From: Streptomyces misionensis
GTDB lineage: Bacteria > Actinomycetota > Actinomycetes > Streptomycetales > Streptomycetaceae
Reading direction: 5' to 3'
NCBI RefSeq assembly: GCF_900104815.1
Contig: NZ_FNTD01000004.1
Location: forward strand, 372,001-436,000
Length of the DNA: 64,000 bases
Every line of letters begins with the position of its first letter. Position 1 is the first letter of the stretch. The notes beneath the pieces are model-generated. The model had not been told where the DNA came from and made no database searches. It was given only the letters and a program-made list of their open reading frames with translations. Both the position numbers and the translations under genes were made by a program. Below, piece by piece: positions 17,451 to 25,930 of the stretch.

Positions 17451-20400
17451 CGGCTGCCTCCCAGGGTGATCTCCAGCCGCCCCTGTTCGGGCCGGTCGGG
17501 GTCGTTGTCACAGGTGGCGATCTCCAACGGGCCGATCCGCAGCACGCCGTCCTCCCTCTCTCCTCGGTCCGGTCCGAACAGCCGCCGAAGCCGCGTCACT
17601 TCGACACTCTCCACGCCGGGGACGGCCGCGGCGACGGCGACCAGGCGGCTGAGCCGTACGGGTTCGCCGAAGGTCAGGGCGTCCGGGTGGAAGAAGCCGA
17701 GCCGTCCGCCGGGCAGCCGGCCGCTGCCGAGGACGCGGTACAGATCGGCCAGGATCTGCCCGTGCTGGTGTCCGGGCCGGGCGCACACCCGCAGCGCGAT
17801 GTCCAGCGGCACCGGCCGGGCGGGGCCGACCGCCAGGTCGTGGCCGATGCGCCGGTACGTCTCCAGGGCCTGGGCCACCGCGTCGAGCAGCCGCGGCGAC
17901 GGGGGGCCGCCGTACGCGTCGACGGCGATGTGGGCTTCCTGCGTGCTGCCGGTCCAGCGGAGGTCGGCGGCGGCCCGCTGCACACCGGGCAGGGCGGAGG
18001 CGAGCGCCGCGTAGTCGGCGGCGGTGACGGCGCGCAGCCGGGTGCGGCGCAGGTCGAGAGGTGCCAACTGACGTACCTGCTCGATGGGTTCGGGTTCGGT
18101 GCCGCCGGTGGCCGGCAGCGGGTTGCGCACGGTGGCGGCCGGTACCGGCTCGCCGGGCTCGCCCACCGCCACGACGAGGTGGTTGATGGCCTCCGCGCCC
18201 ACGTTGCCCGCGCTGCCGCCGCCGAGGCGGTAGCGCGCCGCGAGGCGTGCCCCGGGAGCCGGCACGGCGCCGTGCCGTCCGTCGCCGAAGCGCAGGGCGA
18301 GCCGCCCGTCGTCCGCCGGCTCGCCGACGAAGTGCCGGTCGCGGGGTGCGCTGTCGAGCAGGTCGCGGCGCGGCTCCCACACCGCCTCGCCGTCCGTGAG
18401 GCGTACGGCGGGCAGGGCACGGCGCGGGTCCTGGGCGAGCGCGGCGCTCGCCGGGCCGCGCAGCACCGGCTCCGCGGGGTGCAGTCCGACGGCGTAGGCC
18501 GGTCCCCAACTGTGCGCGATCTCCCAGGCGATGTGGGCGTCGAGGACGGTGCCGGCGCGGGCCCGGGCGGTGAGGACGGCGATGCGCCGCAGCTTGGCGT
18601 CGAGCAACTCGTCGCTCCGGTGCAGCAGTTCGCGCAGGGCGCGGACGGGGTGGCGGCGCAGTTCCAGCCGTTCCAGCAGTTTCAGGCCGAAGAGCACGCC
18701 GAGTTCGGTGATCTCGTCCTCGGCGAGCCCGTCGCGGTCGCGGGCGCTGCGCCACAGCCCGACCAGCCGCTGCCGGACCCGGTCCGGGATCGCGGCGATC
18801 CGTTCGGCCTGTGCGGTCGCGACCGCGGCCGGGTCGGGGAACGGCACGGCCTGGGTGACGGGAGCCCGGCCGAGGACGGGGCGCGGGCGCGGCGCGATCC
18901 CCGGGTAGACGCTCTGGGCGAGCAGCGTCCGCAGGGCCGCGGCCTGTGCGTACGCGGTGCCGGGCACCACGTGCTCGTGGCGTTGCCCGGCCCGCTCCAG
19001 TCCGATCCCGGCGCGCAGGACGGCCGGCTCCCCCAGGACGTCGAACAGCTCGCGGACGTCGTCGGGGCGCAGTGCCCGGCCGCTTTCGGCACGGTCCGTC
19101 AGCGCGGCGACGAGCCGTGCGGGGGCGTTGCCCCGCGTAGGTTCCTCGCAGCCGGCGCCGGGCGGGCCGCAGGGCGCCACGACGGCCGGGACCGGGGGCA
19201 CGGTGACCGTCTCGACGGTGCCGGAGCGGCCGTGGTCCACGAGGACGGCGTTGCCGCGGGCCACGGTGACGTCCTCGACGGGCAGGCAGTCGCGTCCGCC
19301 CCGGGTGGTCAGGCGGAGCGGGAAGCGCAGGGCGTCCTCGGCGGCCCAGGTGACCTCCAGCACGGGCTGGTCCTCGACGCGGTCGAGGCCGGGGGTGACG
19401 GAGGTGAGGCGGACGGCCTGCCGGTGGGCGGGGTCGGCGTCGCCCGGGATGCCGGTGCGCGGACCCTTGACCTCCTCCAGGATCAGCACGTCGCCCGGTT
19501 TCAGGGCGAGCCTGCGGCCCCGGCGGGCCTCGGGGTCCGCCCACTCGTCGCGCAGGGTGGCGGCGGTGGCGCCGACGGGCAGCGCCCGCACCTCGCCGTC
19601 CCAGGTCCACAGCCGGATCGTGTTGTGCGCGACCCGCAGTTCCAGCGGCTCGGCGACGACGGGTTCGAAGACCTCCACGGAGCCGCGCTCGTCGAGGTCG
19701 CCGAGGTCTCTCTCGTCGATGACCGTGCCGGGTTCCGGGCGGTCGTGCGGGTCGAGGGTGCGTACGTCGACCGAGGCGAAGCGGTAGGTGCCGGGCGCCA
19801 GCGTGCGGTCGGCGGCGGTCTGGACGGTCACGAAGGCGCGGGCGTTGCAGCCGTCGTGCATCGCGTAGTCGATGAGCCGGACGTGCCGGCGCACGGAGAC
19901 GCGCCGGCGCGCGGTGTCGAGGTACGCCTCGGTGGCGACGGCGTCCTGCTGGTAACTGATCTGGTCGCCGGTGTAGGCGAGCAGTTCCACCAGGGTGGTG
20001 CCCAGGTCGGCGGGGTTGCGCTCGGCCCAGTCGGGGGTGGTCAGCGCGAGCCGGTCGAGCAGGAGCTTGCGGATGGTGTCGTAGTCGCGGGCCGTGTAGT
20101 CGATCACGGGCGCGGCCGGGAGGACGGCGTCGCGCGTGTCCTCGTCCACGCAGTCGAAGGGGCTGGGGCAGTCGGGCCGGAAACGGAACTCCGCACCGGC
20201 GTACCGCTGGTCGAAGCCGTGGTACGGCTCGGTGCCCGGCCTGCCGTAGGGGTCGGCCTCCACCAGGGACAGCCGGTAGCGGGAGGTGTCGCCGGCCCGG
20301 TCGAGGGTGACGTGGAGCCGGTCGTCCAGCTCGGGGTCCTCCTCGCGTTCCACGCTGACGTCCACGGCGGTGAGGCCGGTGACGCGGCGGCCGCCGTCGA

Positions 20401-20548
20401 TGCGGACGTTCTCGGGGCCGAGGCCGCCGGGTGCCTTGCCGAGGAAGGTGACGGTGAGCAGCAGCCCGTCGTCGCTCACCTCGACGGCGTCGACCCCGTT
20501 GAGGTGGGCGGCGCGCACCTTGGCCCGCCGGGTGGCCCCCGCGCTCAT
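17447..20548 (-). CDS. baseplate protein, Pvc11/T4 gp6-like (baseplate J family)
   Basis: A 1033-residue wedge protein. Seen: VIDYTARDYDTIRKLLLDRLALTTPDWAERNPADLGTTLVELLAYTGDQISYQQDAVATEAYLDTARRRVSVRRHVRLIDYAMHDGCNARAFV, the classical opening of baseplate J/gp6-like CIS proteins, and near the C-terminus RFGDGRHGAVPAPGARLAARYRLGGGSAGNV and VTAADYAALASALPGVQRA. ATG 20548 overlaps the gp25 stop (ATGA); the frame is open far upstream but that part is antisense-like shadow. It is expected to form the wedge with the gp25-like protein. Confidence 0.92.
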   Translation of the reverse strand: MSAGATRRAKVRAAHLNGVDAVEVSDDGLLLTVTFLGKAPGGLGPENVRIDGGRRVTGLTAVDVSVEREEDPELDDRLHVTLDRAGDTSRYRLSLVEADPYGRPGTEPYHGFDQRYAGAEFRFRPDCPSPFDCVDEDTRDAVLPAAPVIDYTARDYDTIRKLLLDRLALTTPDWAERNPADLGTTLVELLAYTGDQISYQQDAVATEAYLDTARRRVSVRRHVRLIDYAMHDGCNARAFVTVQTAADRTLAPGTYRFASVDVRTLDPHDRPEPGTVIDERDLGDLDERGSVEVFEPVVAEPLELRVAHNTIRLWTWDGEVRALPVGATAATLRDEWADPEARRGRRLALKPGDVLILEEVKGPRTGIPGDADPAHRQAVRLTSVTPGLDRVEDQPVLEVTWAAEDALRFPLRLTTRGGRDCLPVEDVTVARGNAVLVDHGRSGTVETVTVPPVPAVVAPCGPPGAGCEEPTRGNAPARLVAALTDRAESGRALRPDDVRELFDVLGEPAVLRAGIGLERAGQRHEHVVPGTAYAQAAALRTLLAQSVYPGIAPRPRPVLGRAPVTQAVPFPDPAAVATAQAERIAAIPDRVRQRLVGLWRSARDRDGLAEDEITELGVLFGLKLLERLELRRHPVRALRELLHRSDELLDAKLRRIAVLTARARAGTVLDAHIAWEIAHSWGPAYAVGLHPAEPVLRGPASAALAQDPRRALPAVRLTDGEAVWEPRRDLLDSAPRDRHFVGEPADDGRLALRFGDGRHGAVPAPGARLAARYRLGGGSAGNVGAEAINHLVVAVGEPGEPVPAATVRNPLPATGGTEPEPIEQVRQLAPLDLRRTRLRAVTAADYAALASALPGVQRAAADLRWTGSTQEAHIAVDAYGGPPSPRLLDAVAQALETYRRIGHDLAVGPARPVPLDIALRVCARPGHQHGQILADLYRVLGSGRLPGGRLGFFHPDALTFGEPVRLSRLVAVAAAVPGVESVEVTRLRRLFGPDRGEREDGVLRIGPLEIATCDNDPDRPEQGRLEITLGGSR

Positions 20549-20937
20549 GCCGCCCTCCCCTCGAAGAGGTCCTCCCGGACGGCGCCCGTGGCACGGACCA
20601 GGTAGGACAGCCGGACGCGTACGGTGTCGTCGTCGCAGGCGATGTCCAGGGACACCACCTCGATCAGGTCGCCCAGCCAGCGCTGGAGGGCGGCCTGGAC
20701 GGAGAGTTCGAGGGTGCTGACCAGTTCGGGGGCGGCCGGCGCGAAGACCAGGTCGAGCAGTCCGCAGCCGAAGTCGGGGCGCATGACGCGTTCGCCGGGG
20801 CTGGTGAACAGCAGCTGTTCGACGAGGTCGTGGACGTGCTCGGCGGGGCGGGCGTGCGCGGTGCGGCCGCGGCGGTCGGCGTGGAACGGGAACGCGATGT
20901 CGCTGCGCGGACGGGCTCGGTGACTCGGCGGCCTCAT
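20545..20937 (-). CDS. baseplate wedge protein, gp25-like (Pvc9)
   Basis: A 130-residue GPW/gp25 protein with DIAFPFHADRRGRT followed by VEQLLFTSPGERVMRPDFGCGLLDLVFAP, the gp25 signature (TxxGERxMxPxFGxGL). In CIS and T6SS this small wedge protein contacts the sheath and nucleates its assembly. ATG 20937 overlaps the tip-protein stop as ATGA; both ends are translationally coupled. Confidence 0.93.
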   Translation of the reverse strand: MRPPSHRARPRSDIAFPFHADRRGRTAHARPAEHVHDLVEQLLFTSPGERVMRPDFGCGLLDLVFAPAAPELVSTLELSVQAALQRWLGDLIEVVSLDIACDDDTVRVRLSYLVRATGAVREDLFEGRAA

Positions 20938-21269
20938 CGGACGGTGACCTTTCGCTGCGCGGCCTGGACGACGGGGGGCCCTTGCGGAACCAGGGCCGCG
21001 CTGAAGCACTGGGCGGCACAGGTGTCGAGCAGCACGGGCGCGCCGTCGGCCGTGACGCCGGTGTCGGCGACGCTCCAGCGGACGGACACGCACGGCGAGG
21101 GCACGTCGTCGACGGTGTGCTGGCAGCCGGCGACGACGTAGGCGTGGTCGGCGGTGGCCACGGCGGCACCGTCGACGCGGACGCCGCCGGAGGGTGTGGT
21201 GACAGGTGCGGCGCGGCCGCCGTGCGGGCAGCCGATCACGGCGCCCGCGTGGAGCAGACTCCCGGACAA
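20934..21269 (-). CDS. PAAR-like spike-tip protein (Pvc10-like)
   Basis: A 111-residue Gly/Val-rich protein: LLHAGAVIGCPHGGRA at the start and regularly spaced Cys/His (C14, H16, then GCQH, PCV, DTCAAQC) that could bind the metal at a PAAR cone tip. Position immediately after the spike gene matches Pvc8-Pvc9-Pvc10 synteny. The start is TTG at 21269, with GGGGGAAG a few nt upstream; no ATG or GTG gives an equally complete N-terminus. Fold assignment is by pattern and context. Confidence 0.7.
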   Translation of the reverse strand: MSGSLLHAGAVIGCPHGGRAAPVTTPSGGVRVDGAAVATADHAYVVAGCQHTVDDVPSPCVSVRWSVADTGVTADGAPVLLDTCAAQCFSAALVPQGPPVVQAAQRKVTVR

Positions 21270-21287
21270 CTCTCTTCCCCCGTTTGT

Positions 21288-21824
21288 CTATCGCTTGGAC
21301 TTAACGGTCAACTGGCCTTGGTTGATGGTCACTTCGCTGCCGCGCAGGGTGATCTCGGCACCGGCGCCGGTGGCGATGACCACCGCTTCCCGGGTGATGC
21401 GGATGTAGGCGCCGCCCTTGGCCTGCAGGAGGATCCCCTGCTCGGCACCGGCGGTGTCGTTGAGGACGATCTTGTGGGCGCCCGGAGTCTGTACGACCAC
21501 GGGTTTGCTCGGCGCGCCGGCCTGGAGTTCGCGGCGGGCGTCGGGCGGCAGTTCGCCCGCGTCGCCGTACCAGCACCCGGTCCACACCGGGAAGCTGGGG
21601 TCGCCCTGCTCGAACTCCACCCAGACGCCGGCCCCGGGCGGCGGCACCACGAACTGCCCGGACTCGGGCCCGGTGAACGGCAGACAGGGCAGCGCCCAGG
21701 TGGACGGCTCGTCGCCGAGGACGTCCGGCACCTCGGCCGTGATCCGGCCGAGCCGCAACGGGTCGTCGTTGCTGACCACCCGGCCGCGGAACTTGCCGAG
21801 GTGGCGATTGCTGGGTGCCGCCAT
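21288..21824 (-). CDS. spike protein, gp5/VgrG OB-fold and beta-helix (part of Pvc8)
   Basis: A 178-residue baseplate assembly protein V-type spike. Residues 10-90 are the OB-fold (GKFRGRVVSNDDPLRLGRITAEVPDVLG, then FVVPPPGAGVWVEFEQGDPSFPVWTGCWYG). The C-terminal third has short repeats (GAHKIVLNDTAG, GILLQAKGGAYIRITREAVVIATGAGAEITLRGSEVTINQGQLTVK) of the triple-stranded beta-helix needle. Together with the next-upstream hub gene it corresponds to a VgrG/Pvc8 protein split in two. Confidence 0.92.
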   Translation of the reverse strand: MAAPSNRHLGKFRGRVVSNDDPLRLGRITAEVPDVLGDEPSTWALPCLPFTGPESGQFVVPPPGAGVWVEFEQGDPSFPVWTGCWYGDAGELPPDARRELQAGAPSKPVVVQTPGAHKIVLNDTAGAEQGILLQAKGGAYIRITREAVVIATGAGAEITLRGSEVTINQGQLTVKSKR

Positions 21825-21860
21825 GGTCGGGGTGCTCTCCTGGTCGCTGGGTGGGGTGTG

Positions 21861-23000
21861 TCACGGCCGGACGGTGTCGCCGCGTGCTTCGAGGCCCTCC
21901 CGGGAGAGGGTGAAGTTCTGCTGGAAGGAGCCCGGACGGAGGTTGTGGGTGACGGACTTGACGTAGTAGTCGCCGTCGTAGGCCCGTCCGGCGCCGCGGA
22001 CGCCGACGAGCCGGCGTGGCTGGAGGAGGTAGCCGTGCCGGTTGACGTCGAGCGAGCCGGAGCCGGAGATGACGTCGGCGGAGACGGCGGCGCGAGCGAG
22101 GAGTTCGGCCTCGGCCTGCTCGCGCTGCTGCTTGGCGGTGCCGGAGAGGGTCTTGCGTTTCAGCGCGGGGGTGGCCCGGCGGCCGAGCGGCGGGCGCAGG
22201 GGGCTGATCGGCGGCTGGGGCAGCAGGGTGGACTGGCGGGTGCCGGGGTCCTGCCAGCGTGCCTGCGGCTCCTCGCGGGCGGTGCCGTCGTAGGCGAAGG
22301 TCAGCTGGTCCACGGTGGACAGGGCGTCCATGTTGACGTTGAGGGCGTGCTGGCGCAGCCCGAGCCGTACCTCCGGGCCCCAACGCGCCGAGGACTGGCC
22401 AGGGTCGGGCCCGGGCTCCAGATAGAAGGTGTAGCCGTTGGCGCGGGCCAGTTCGGTGACGTACTGGAGGTCGGTGCCGGTCTGGTAGTGGACACGCAGG
22501 TCCTGGTGCGGGGGCTGGGGGATCTTCTCCTGGTAGACGTCGGGGCGGATGCCGTAGTCGGAGTACCGGCGCAGGATCGAAAGGACGCGCTGGGAGGGCG
22601 GCAGGTTGGGGTAGGGGGCGGTGCGTTCCTCCAGGTCCATGAGGAGTGTCAGGTCCTCGCCGGTGACGGTGAGGGTGGAGTGGCCGGGGAGGTTGCTGGC
22701 GCCGACCTCCTGGCGCACGATCAGCCCGTCGAAGAGGACCTCGGGGGTGCCGCGGACGCTGACGGTGAGGATGACGCGGGTCTTCGGGTCGAAGAAGCCC
22801 TCGGGGAGCAGCCGTTGGTTGAGCAGCCCGTTCTTCGTGAGGTCGAAGGCGAACTGGAAGCCGCTGCGCTCCCCCGCCGTGGCCGTGATCTGCGCGGACA
22901 GCAGCGCCTCGGCGACCTCCAGCGGGACCGGGCGGGCCAGTCTGGGCCCCATGAGGAGCTGCATGTGTACGGGGCCCTGCCCCACGGGCTGTTCAGACAC
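21861..23000 (-). CDS. baseplate hub protein, gp27/late control D-like (part of Pvc8)
   Basis: A 379-residue hub protein. Motifs of the gp27-like double barrel: FQFAFDLTKNGLLNQRLLPEGFFDPKTRVILTVSVRGTPEVLFDGLIV, GHSTLTVTGEDLTLLMDLEE, YQEKIPQPPHQDLRVHYQTGTDLQYVTELARANGYTFYLEPG and the final GRAYDGDYYVKSVTHNLRPGSFQQNFTLSREG. It trimerises to adapt the six-fold tube to the three-fold spike. GTG 23000 overlaps the LysM gene stop by 8 nt. Confidence 0.92.
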   Translation of the reverse strand: MSEQPVGQGPVHMQLLMGPRLARPVPLEVAEALLSAQITATAGERSGFQFAFDLTKNGLLNQRLLPEGFFDPKTRVILTVSVRGTPEVLFDGLIVRQEVGASNLPGHSTLTVTGEDLTLLMDLEERTAPYPNLPPSQRVLSILRRYSDYGIRPDVYQEKIPQPPHQDLRVHYQTGTDLQYVTELARANGYTFYLEPGPDPGQSSARWGPEVRLGLRQHALNVNMDALSTVDQLTFAYDGTAREEPQARWQDPGTRQSTLLPQPPISPLRPPLGRRATPALKRKTLSGTAKQQREQAEAELLARAAVSADVISGSGSLDVNRHGYLLQPRRLVGVRGAGRAYDGDYYVKSVTHNLRPGSFQQNFTLSREGLEARGDTVRP

Positions 23001-23355
23001 GGCGCTCCCCGCGGGGGAACCCGCCGGCCGGCGGGATGCCGATGACCCGCCCGGGCTCGTCCGTCAGCTCCCTCGGGTCCAGGACCGGGTTGGCGTCGGC
23101 GATCCGCCACCACTGGCCGGGGTCACCGAGGAAGCGCTGGCCGAGCAGGTCGGGACGCTCCCCCGCCCCGACCACGTGCGGCTCGGTCTCCTCGTCCAGC
23201 GGCGGCAGCAACCGGCGCTTGGTGTAGCGCACTTCGGTTCCGTCGGCGCACTTGTGCACACCGATCTCGGCGTCGTGGTACCGGCTGGTGCGCGGGTAGG
23301 GATGGGCGCCCGGTATCGAGTCCAGGGCGCTCTCGTACGGCTCGATCTCCGCCAT
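22993..23355 (-). CDS. LysM-domain baseplate protein (C-terminal part of a Pvc7 equivalent)
   Basis: A 120-residue protein. The C-terminal half is LysM-like: PHVVGAGERPDLLGQRFLGDPGQWWRIADANPVLDPRELTDEPGRVIGIPP. In other CIS the tube-initiator protein and this LysM are fused (Pvc7); here the preceding gene supplies the tube part, 7 nt away. The LysM probably packs in the baseplate around the hub, as gp53 does in T4, and need not bind murein. Confidence 0.85.
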   Translation of the reverse strand: MAEIEPYESALDSIPGAHPYPRTSRYHDAEIGVHKCADGTEVRYTKRRLLPPLDEETEPHVVGAGERPDLLGQRFLGDPGQWWRIADANPVLDPRELTDEPGRVIGIPPAGGFPRGERRV

Positions 23356-23362
23356 CTGCTCC

Positions 23363-24049
23363 TCAGCCCCTTCCGGTCACGAGGTCGGCGCCGCCGAGAC
23401 CCAGCGCGCCGAGGCCGCCACCGCGCGCGGCGGCCGCGAGCCGTTCCTTCTGCGCCAGGTGCGCCATGTACAGATCCGCGCCCCGGTGGCCCGCCGGCAG
23501 ATCGCTGACGGTCAGGATCTTCATCCCGATGCCGAGCGAGGCCCGGATCGGGTTGAGGTTCACGTCGAACGCCGACTCGTTGACGGACAGTTCGGTGAGC
23601 CGCACCGGCATGACCCGCTTGCTCCCCCAGGTGAACAGGGTCAGCGGCATCTCGATCGGACTGATCTCGATGCTGCCCTTCTGCGTCAGCCGGGTCGCGG
23701 CGCGCAGTTGCGCGGTGGTCGGCTGCACGAGCATCTCCAGAACGGCGAGCTGGGGGTGAATCCCGTCGGGCGCGGCGATCTCCAGCTGATCGGTCGCGTC
23801 GATCTCGGCGGTGAACTTCCACGTCTCCTGCGCGGGCCCCTTGAGCCTCAACGCCTCGTTCCGATCCCCACTGCCGGTCCCCCCACCCCCGGCGTCCCCG
23901 CTGTCCCCGGCGGACTGGGGCGCGATGCTGCGTTCCAGGGTGTCGGGGTTGAACTGGAGGACGATGACGCGCTGGGGGGTGCCGTGGTCGGGGTCGACGA
24001 CGACGAGGCCGGAGCGGATGGGTTTGGGGATGTCGGCGTAGCGGGTCAC
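23363..24049 (-). CDS. CIS tube-initiator/baseplate protein (CIS_tube family, Pvc7 N-terminal equivalent)
   Basis: A 228-residue protein with VIVLQFNPDTLERSIAPQ, LQFNP being the hallmark of the CIS_tube family, then LKGPAQETWKFTAEIDATDQLE, and LFTWGSKRVMPVRLTELSVNESAFDVNLNPIRASLGIGMKIL. It forms the tube ring that joins hub and tube. The start is GTG 24049, with AGGGAG 9 nt upstream lying inside the last codons of the putative immunity gene, so this structural gene now depends on sequence belonging to the inserted cassette. Confidence 0.88.
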   Translation of the reverse strand: MTRYADIPKPIRSGLVVVDPDHGTPQRVIVLQFNPDTLERSIAPQSAGDSGDAGGGGTGSGDRNEALRLKGPAQETWKFTAEIDATDQLEIAAPDGIHPQLAVLEMLVQPTTAQLRAATRLTQKGSIEISPIEMPLTLFTWGSKRVMPVRLTELSVNESAFDVNLNPIRASLGIGMKILTVSDLPAGHRGADLYMAHLAQKERLAAAARGGGLGALGLGGADLVTGRG

Positions 24050-24054
24050 GGCGA

Positions 24055-24657
24055 TCAGCTCCCTGTGCCGCCGACGGCTGTCAGCACACGACCGGCGAAG
24101 TCTCGAACGGCACTGTCAGGGTCGGACGAGGCGAGTTCTGCAAGCACGTTCGTGAATTCTTGCCACTTCGTGTAGTACATCGCGCGAACCGCCGCGTTCC
24201 GCACCGTCGAAGCAGTGTGCTCCGACGCGGCGACGAAACCGGCATAAAATTTCTCGCTGAATTCAAGAGGCGCACCAAGCCCAGCCTTCAGCACAGCGAG
24301 CGCCCGCTCTTGATCATCGTCGGCACCGCTCATGCCCGACAGGAGTTCGGCATCGCCGTACACGTCGATCTCGGTGTGCACCATGGAGGTCAGCTGCTCC
24401 GCGAAATCCTTGCCCAGGCCACTCATCACCGATACGTACGAGATGCCCAGGGAATCGTCCCGGAAAAAGTTGAGCGTGGCACCGGGAGAGATCTGCCAGG
24501 CAACACGCCGTGGCACACCCCTGCTCTCGTCACCGGGCAAGTCCGCTACCGTCGGCCACCCCCTGCTCGCCGCCAGTGCCGCGACCGTTTCCTCGGCCTG
24601 GAACTGCCGCAATACATACCTTCTTGATCGCGAAACGCCAGCCGCCGAAAAATTCAT
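24055..24657 (-). CDS. putative immunity protein for the CIS-encoded toxin domain
   Basis: A 200-residue protein I do not recognise by name. The N-terminal 120 residues are alpha/beta (QISPGATLNFFRDDSLGISYVSVMSGLG); the C-terminal 80 are helical, with VRNAAVRAMYYTKWQEFTNVLAELASSDPDSAVRDFAGRVL resembling HEAT/ARM helices, a fold common in immunity proteins. No signal peptide or membrane segment, so cytoplasmic. ATG 24657 has GGGAG 5 nt upstream and starts 12 nt after the toxin stop. It interrupts the otherwise standard CIS gene order and is AT-richer than its neighbours, as is the toxin's C-terminal domain. Immunity is inferred from position, size and composition. It could instead be a toxin-loading chaperone. 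Confidence 0.62.
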   Translation of the reverse strand: MNFSAAGVSRSRRYVLRQFQAEETVAALAASRGWPTVADLPGDESRGVPRRVAWQISPGATLNFFRDDSLGISYVSVMSGLGKDFAEQLTSMVHTEIDVYGDAELLSGMSGADDDQERALAVLKAGLGAPLEFSEKFYAGFVAASEHTASTVRNAAVRAMYYTKWQEFTNVLAELASSDPDSAVRDFAGRVLTAVGGTGS

Positions 24658-25930
24658 AATCACTCCCTGTCAAACCTGCGGCTTCCACCACGGGAAGACA
24701 CCTTGCAACCTGCTCTTGATCTTCTCACGAATCTCCTGGTACAGCTGTTCCTCGCTCAGGCCCGACCCGAAGTCGGTGTTCCTGTACACAGCCTCGAACC
24801 ACTTCTCGATCAACTGCACTTCCCTATTCGCAAGATTGTTCGCGTCCTGCAGTTTCCTCAGCTCTGTCAAACCTGGGCGCTTTCGCTGCACCCGACTCCG
24901 GTTCTTCGGTCCGTCCTTTTCTTCGGTGAATCTCTCAAGGTACCCGCGAGCATCATTGAGGGCCGCATCGGGATGACTGTCGGCCATGCGCAGTTCGTCC
25001 TGCATCTGCTCGATCGCCCGATCCAGGGAACCCGGGTCACCTTCGAGGAAGTCCGGAAGTATCTTCGCTCCGGCCGGCGATCCCGCCGGAATCATGGGCT
25101 GCAAGGAGAAGGTGCGCTGGAGTCGGAGGATCTCGCGTCGCCGGTCGGGGTGCGGAACCTGGTTGTACAGATCGGCCAGGAGGACGCTGGTGACCATGTT
25201 TCCCGGATTGCGGTCCCTCTCGGCGAGGTAGGCGAGGGTGCCGACAAGTGAGATGTCCTCCGTTTCCTCGTATGGCAGCTGGTTTCGTCGATCAGAATGC
25301 CATCGAGCAAGGGCATCAGCGATCCCGCCGACGTTCTGGGAGCGCTGCAGGCGTTTAAGGATCTCACTGTACTTGGTCGAAGAATTCGGGTTGCGATCTC
25401 TCTCCTGATAGGTCTGCCCGTTGCGGAACTTTTGCAGGTAAGGACCGCTCGGCAGACGAGTCCGCCAGGTCTCGGCCCCACCCCAGTCCATGATCTGCGT
25501 GACCAGACCCGCGTTCTTCAGCTGCACATAAGCCGACGCAATATCCACTTGTTGCGGGATGCTCGCGCGCAATCGAGGATTGCGACCCGGAAGTTGTTCG
25601 CGCCTGGTGCCGATCTGCTGTCCGCCCATTCCAGTCGCCTGCAACTGTTGTGCCTGGCTCAGGATGTCTTCCTCAAGAATTCGGAGGTAAAGGAGGATGG
25701 GCTCCGAATTCAGCTCCCTGCCGCTGATGACGATCTTGCGTGGGTTCAGGACAGCGAGATCATCGAAGGAGGAAGCCCCCTCGACCGCGAGTTCTGTCAG
25801 CCGATACCAGATCCGCATTCCCGCCAAGGTGGACCGGTGCACGACACGGCCTACACCCCTCGAAAGCAGCCGCGACAGTGCAGGACGCATACGCGCGACA
25901 ATCTCAGAAAGCCGCTTCTCCTTAGACTCC
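24055..25930 (-). other. AT-richer toxin-tip plus immunity cassette within the CIS operon
   Basis: Base composition drops sharply from about 25930 down to 24055. For example, the 60 bases from 24781 contain 29 G/C and those from 25681 contain 35, against 45 in the 60 bases from 23041. The stretch exactly spans the last 410 or so codons of the giant eCIS-core gene and the small gene after it. This is the pattern left by replacement of a polymorphic toxin C-terminus with its immunity gene. Counts were made by hand on single lines; a sliding-window plot would define the edges. Confidence 0.65.

Noticed and set aside
17447..24049. The CIS region as an integrated prophage
   Set aside because: No integrase, terminase, portal, capsid or attachment-site repeats were seen; the AAA+ ATPase, DUF4255 cap and DUF4157 protein are CIS-specific.
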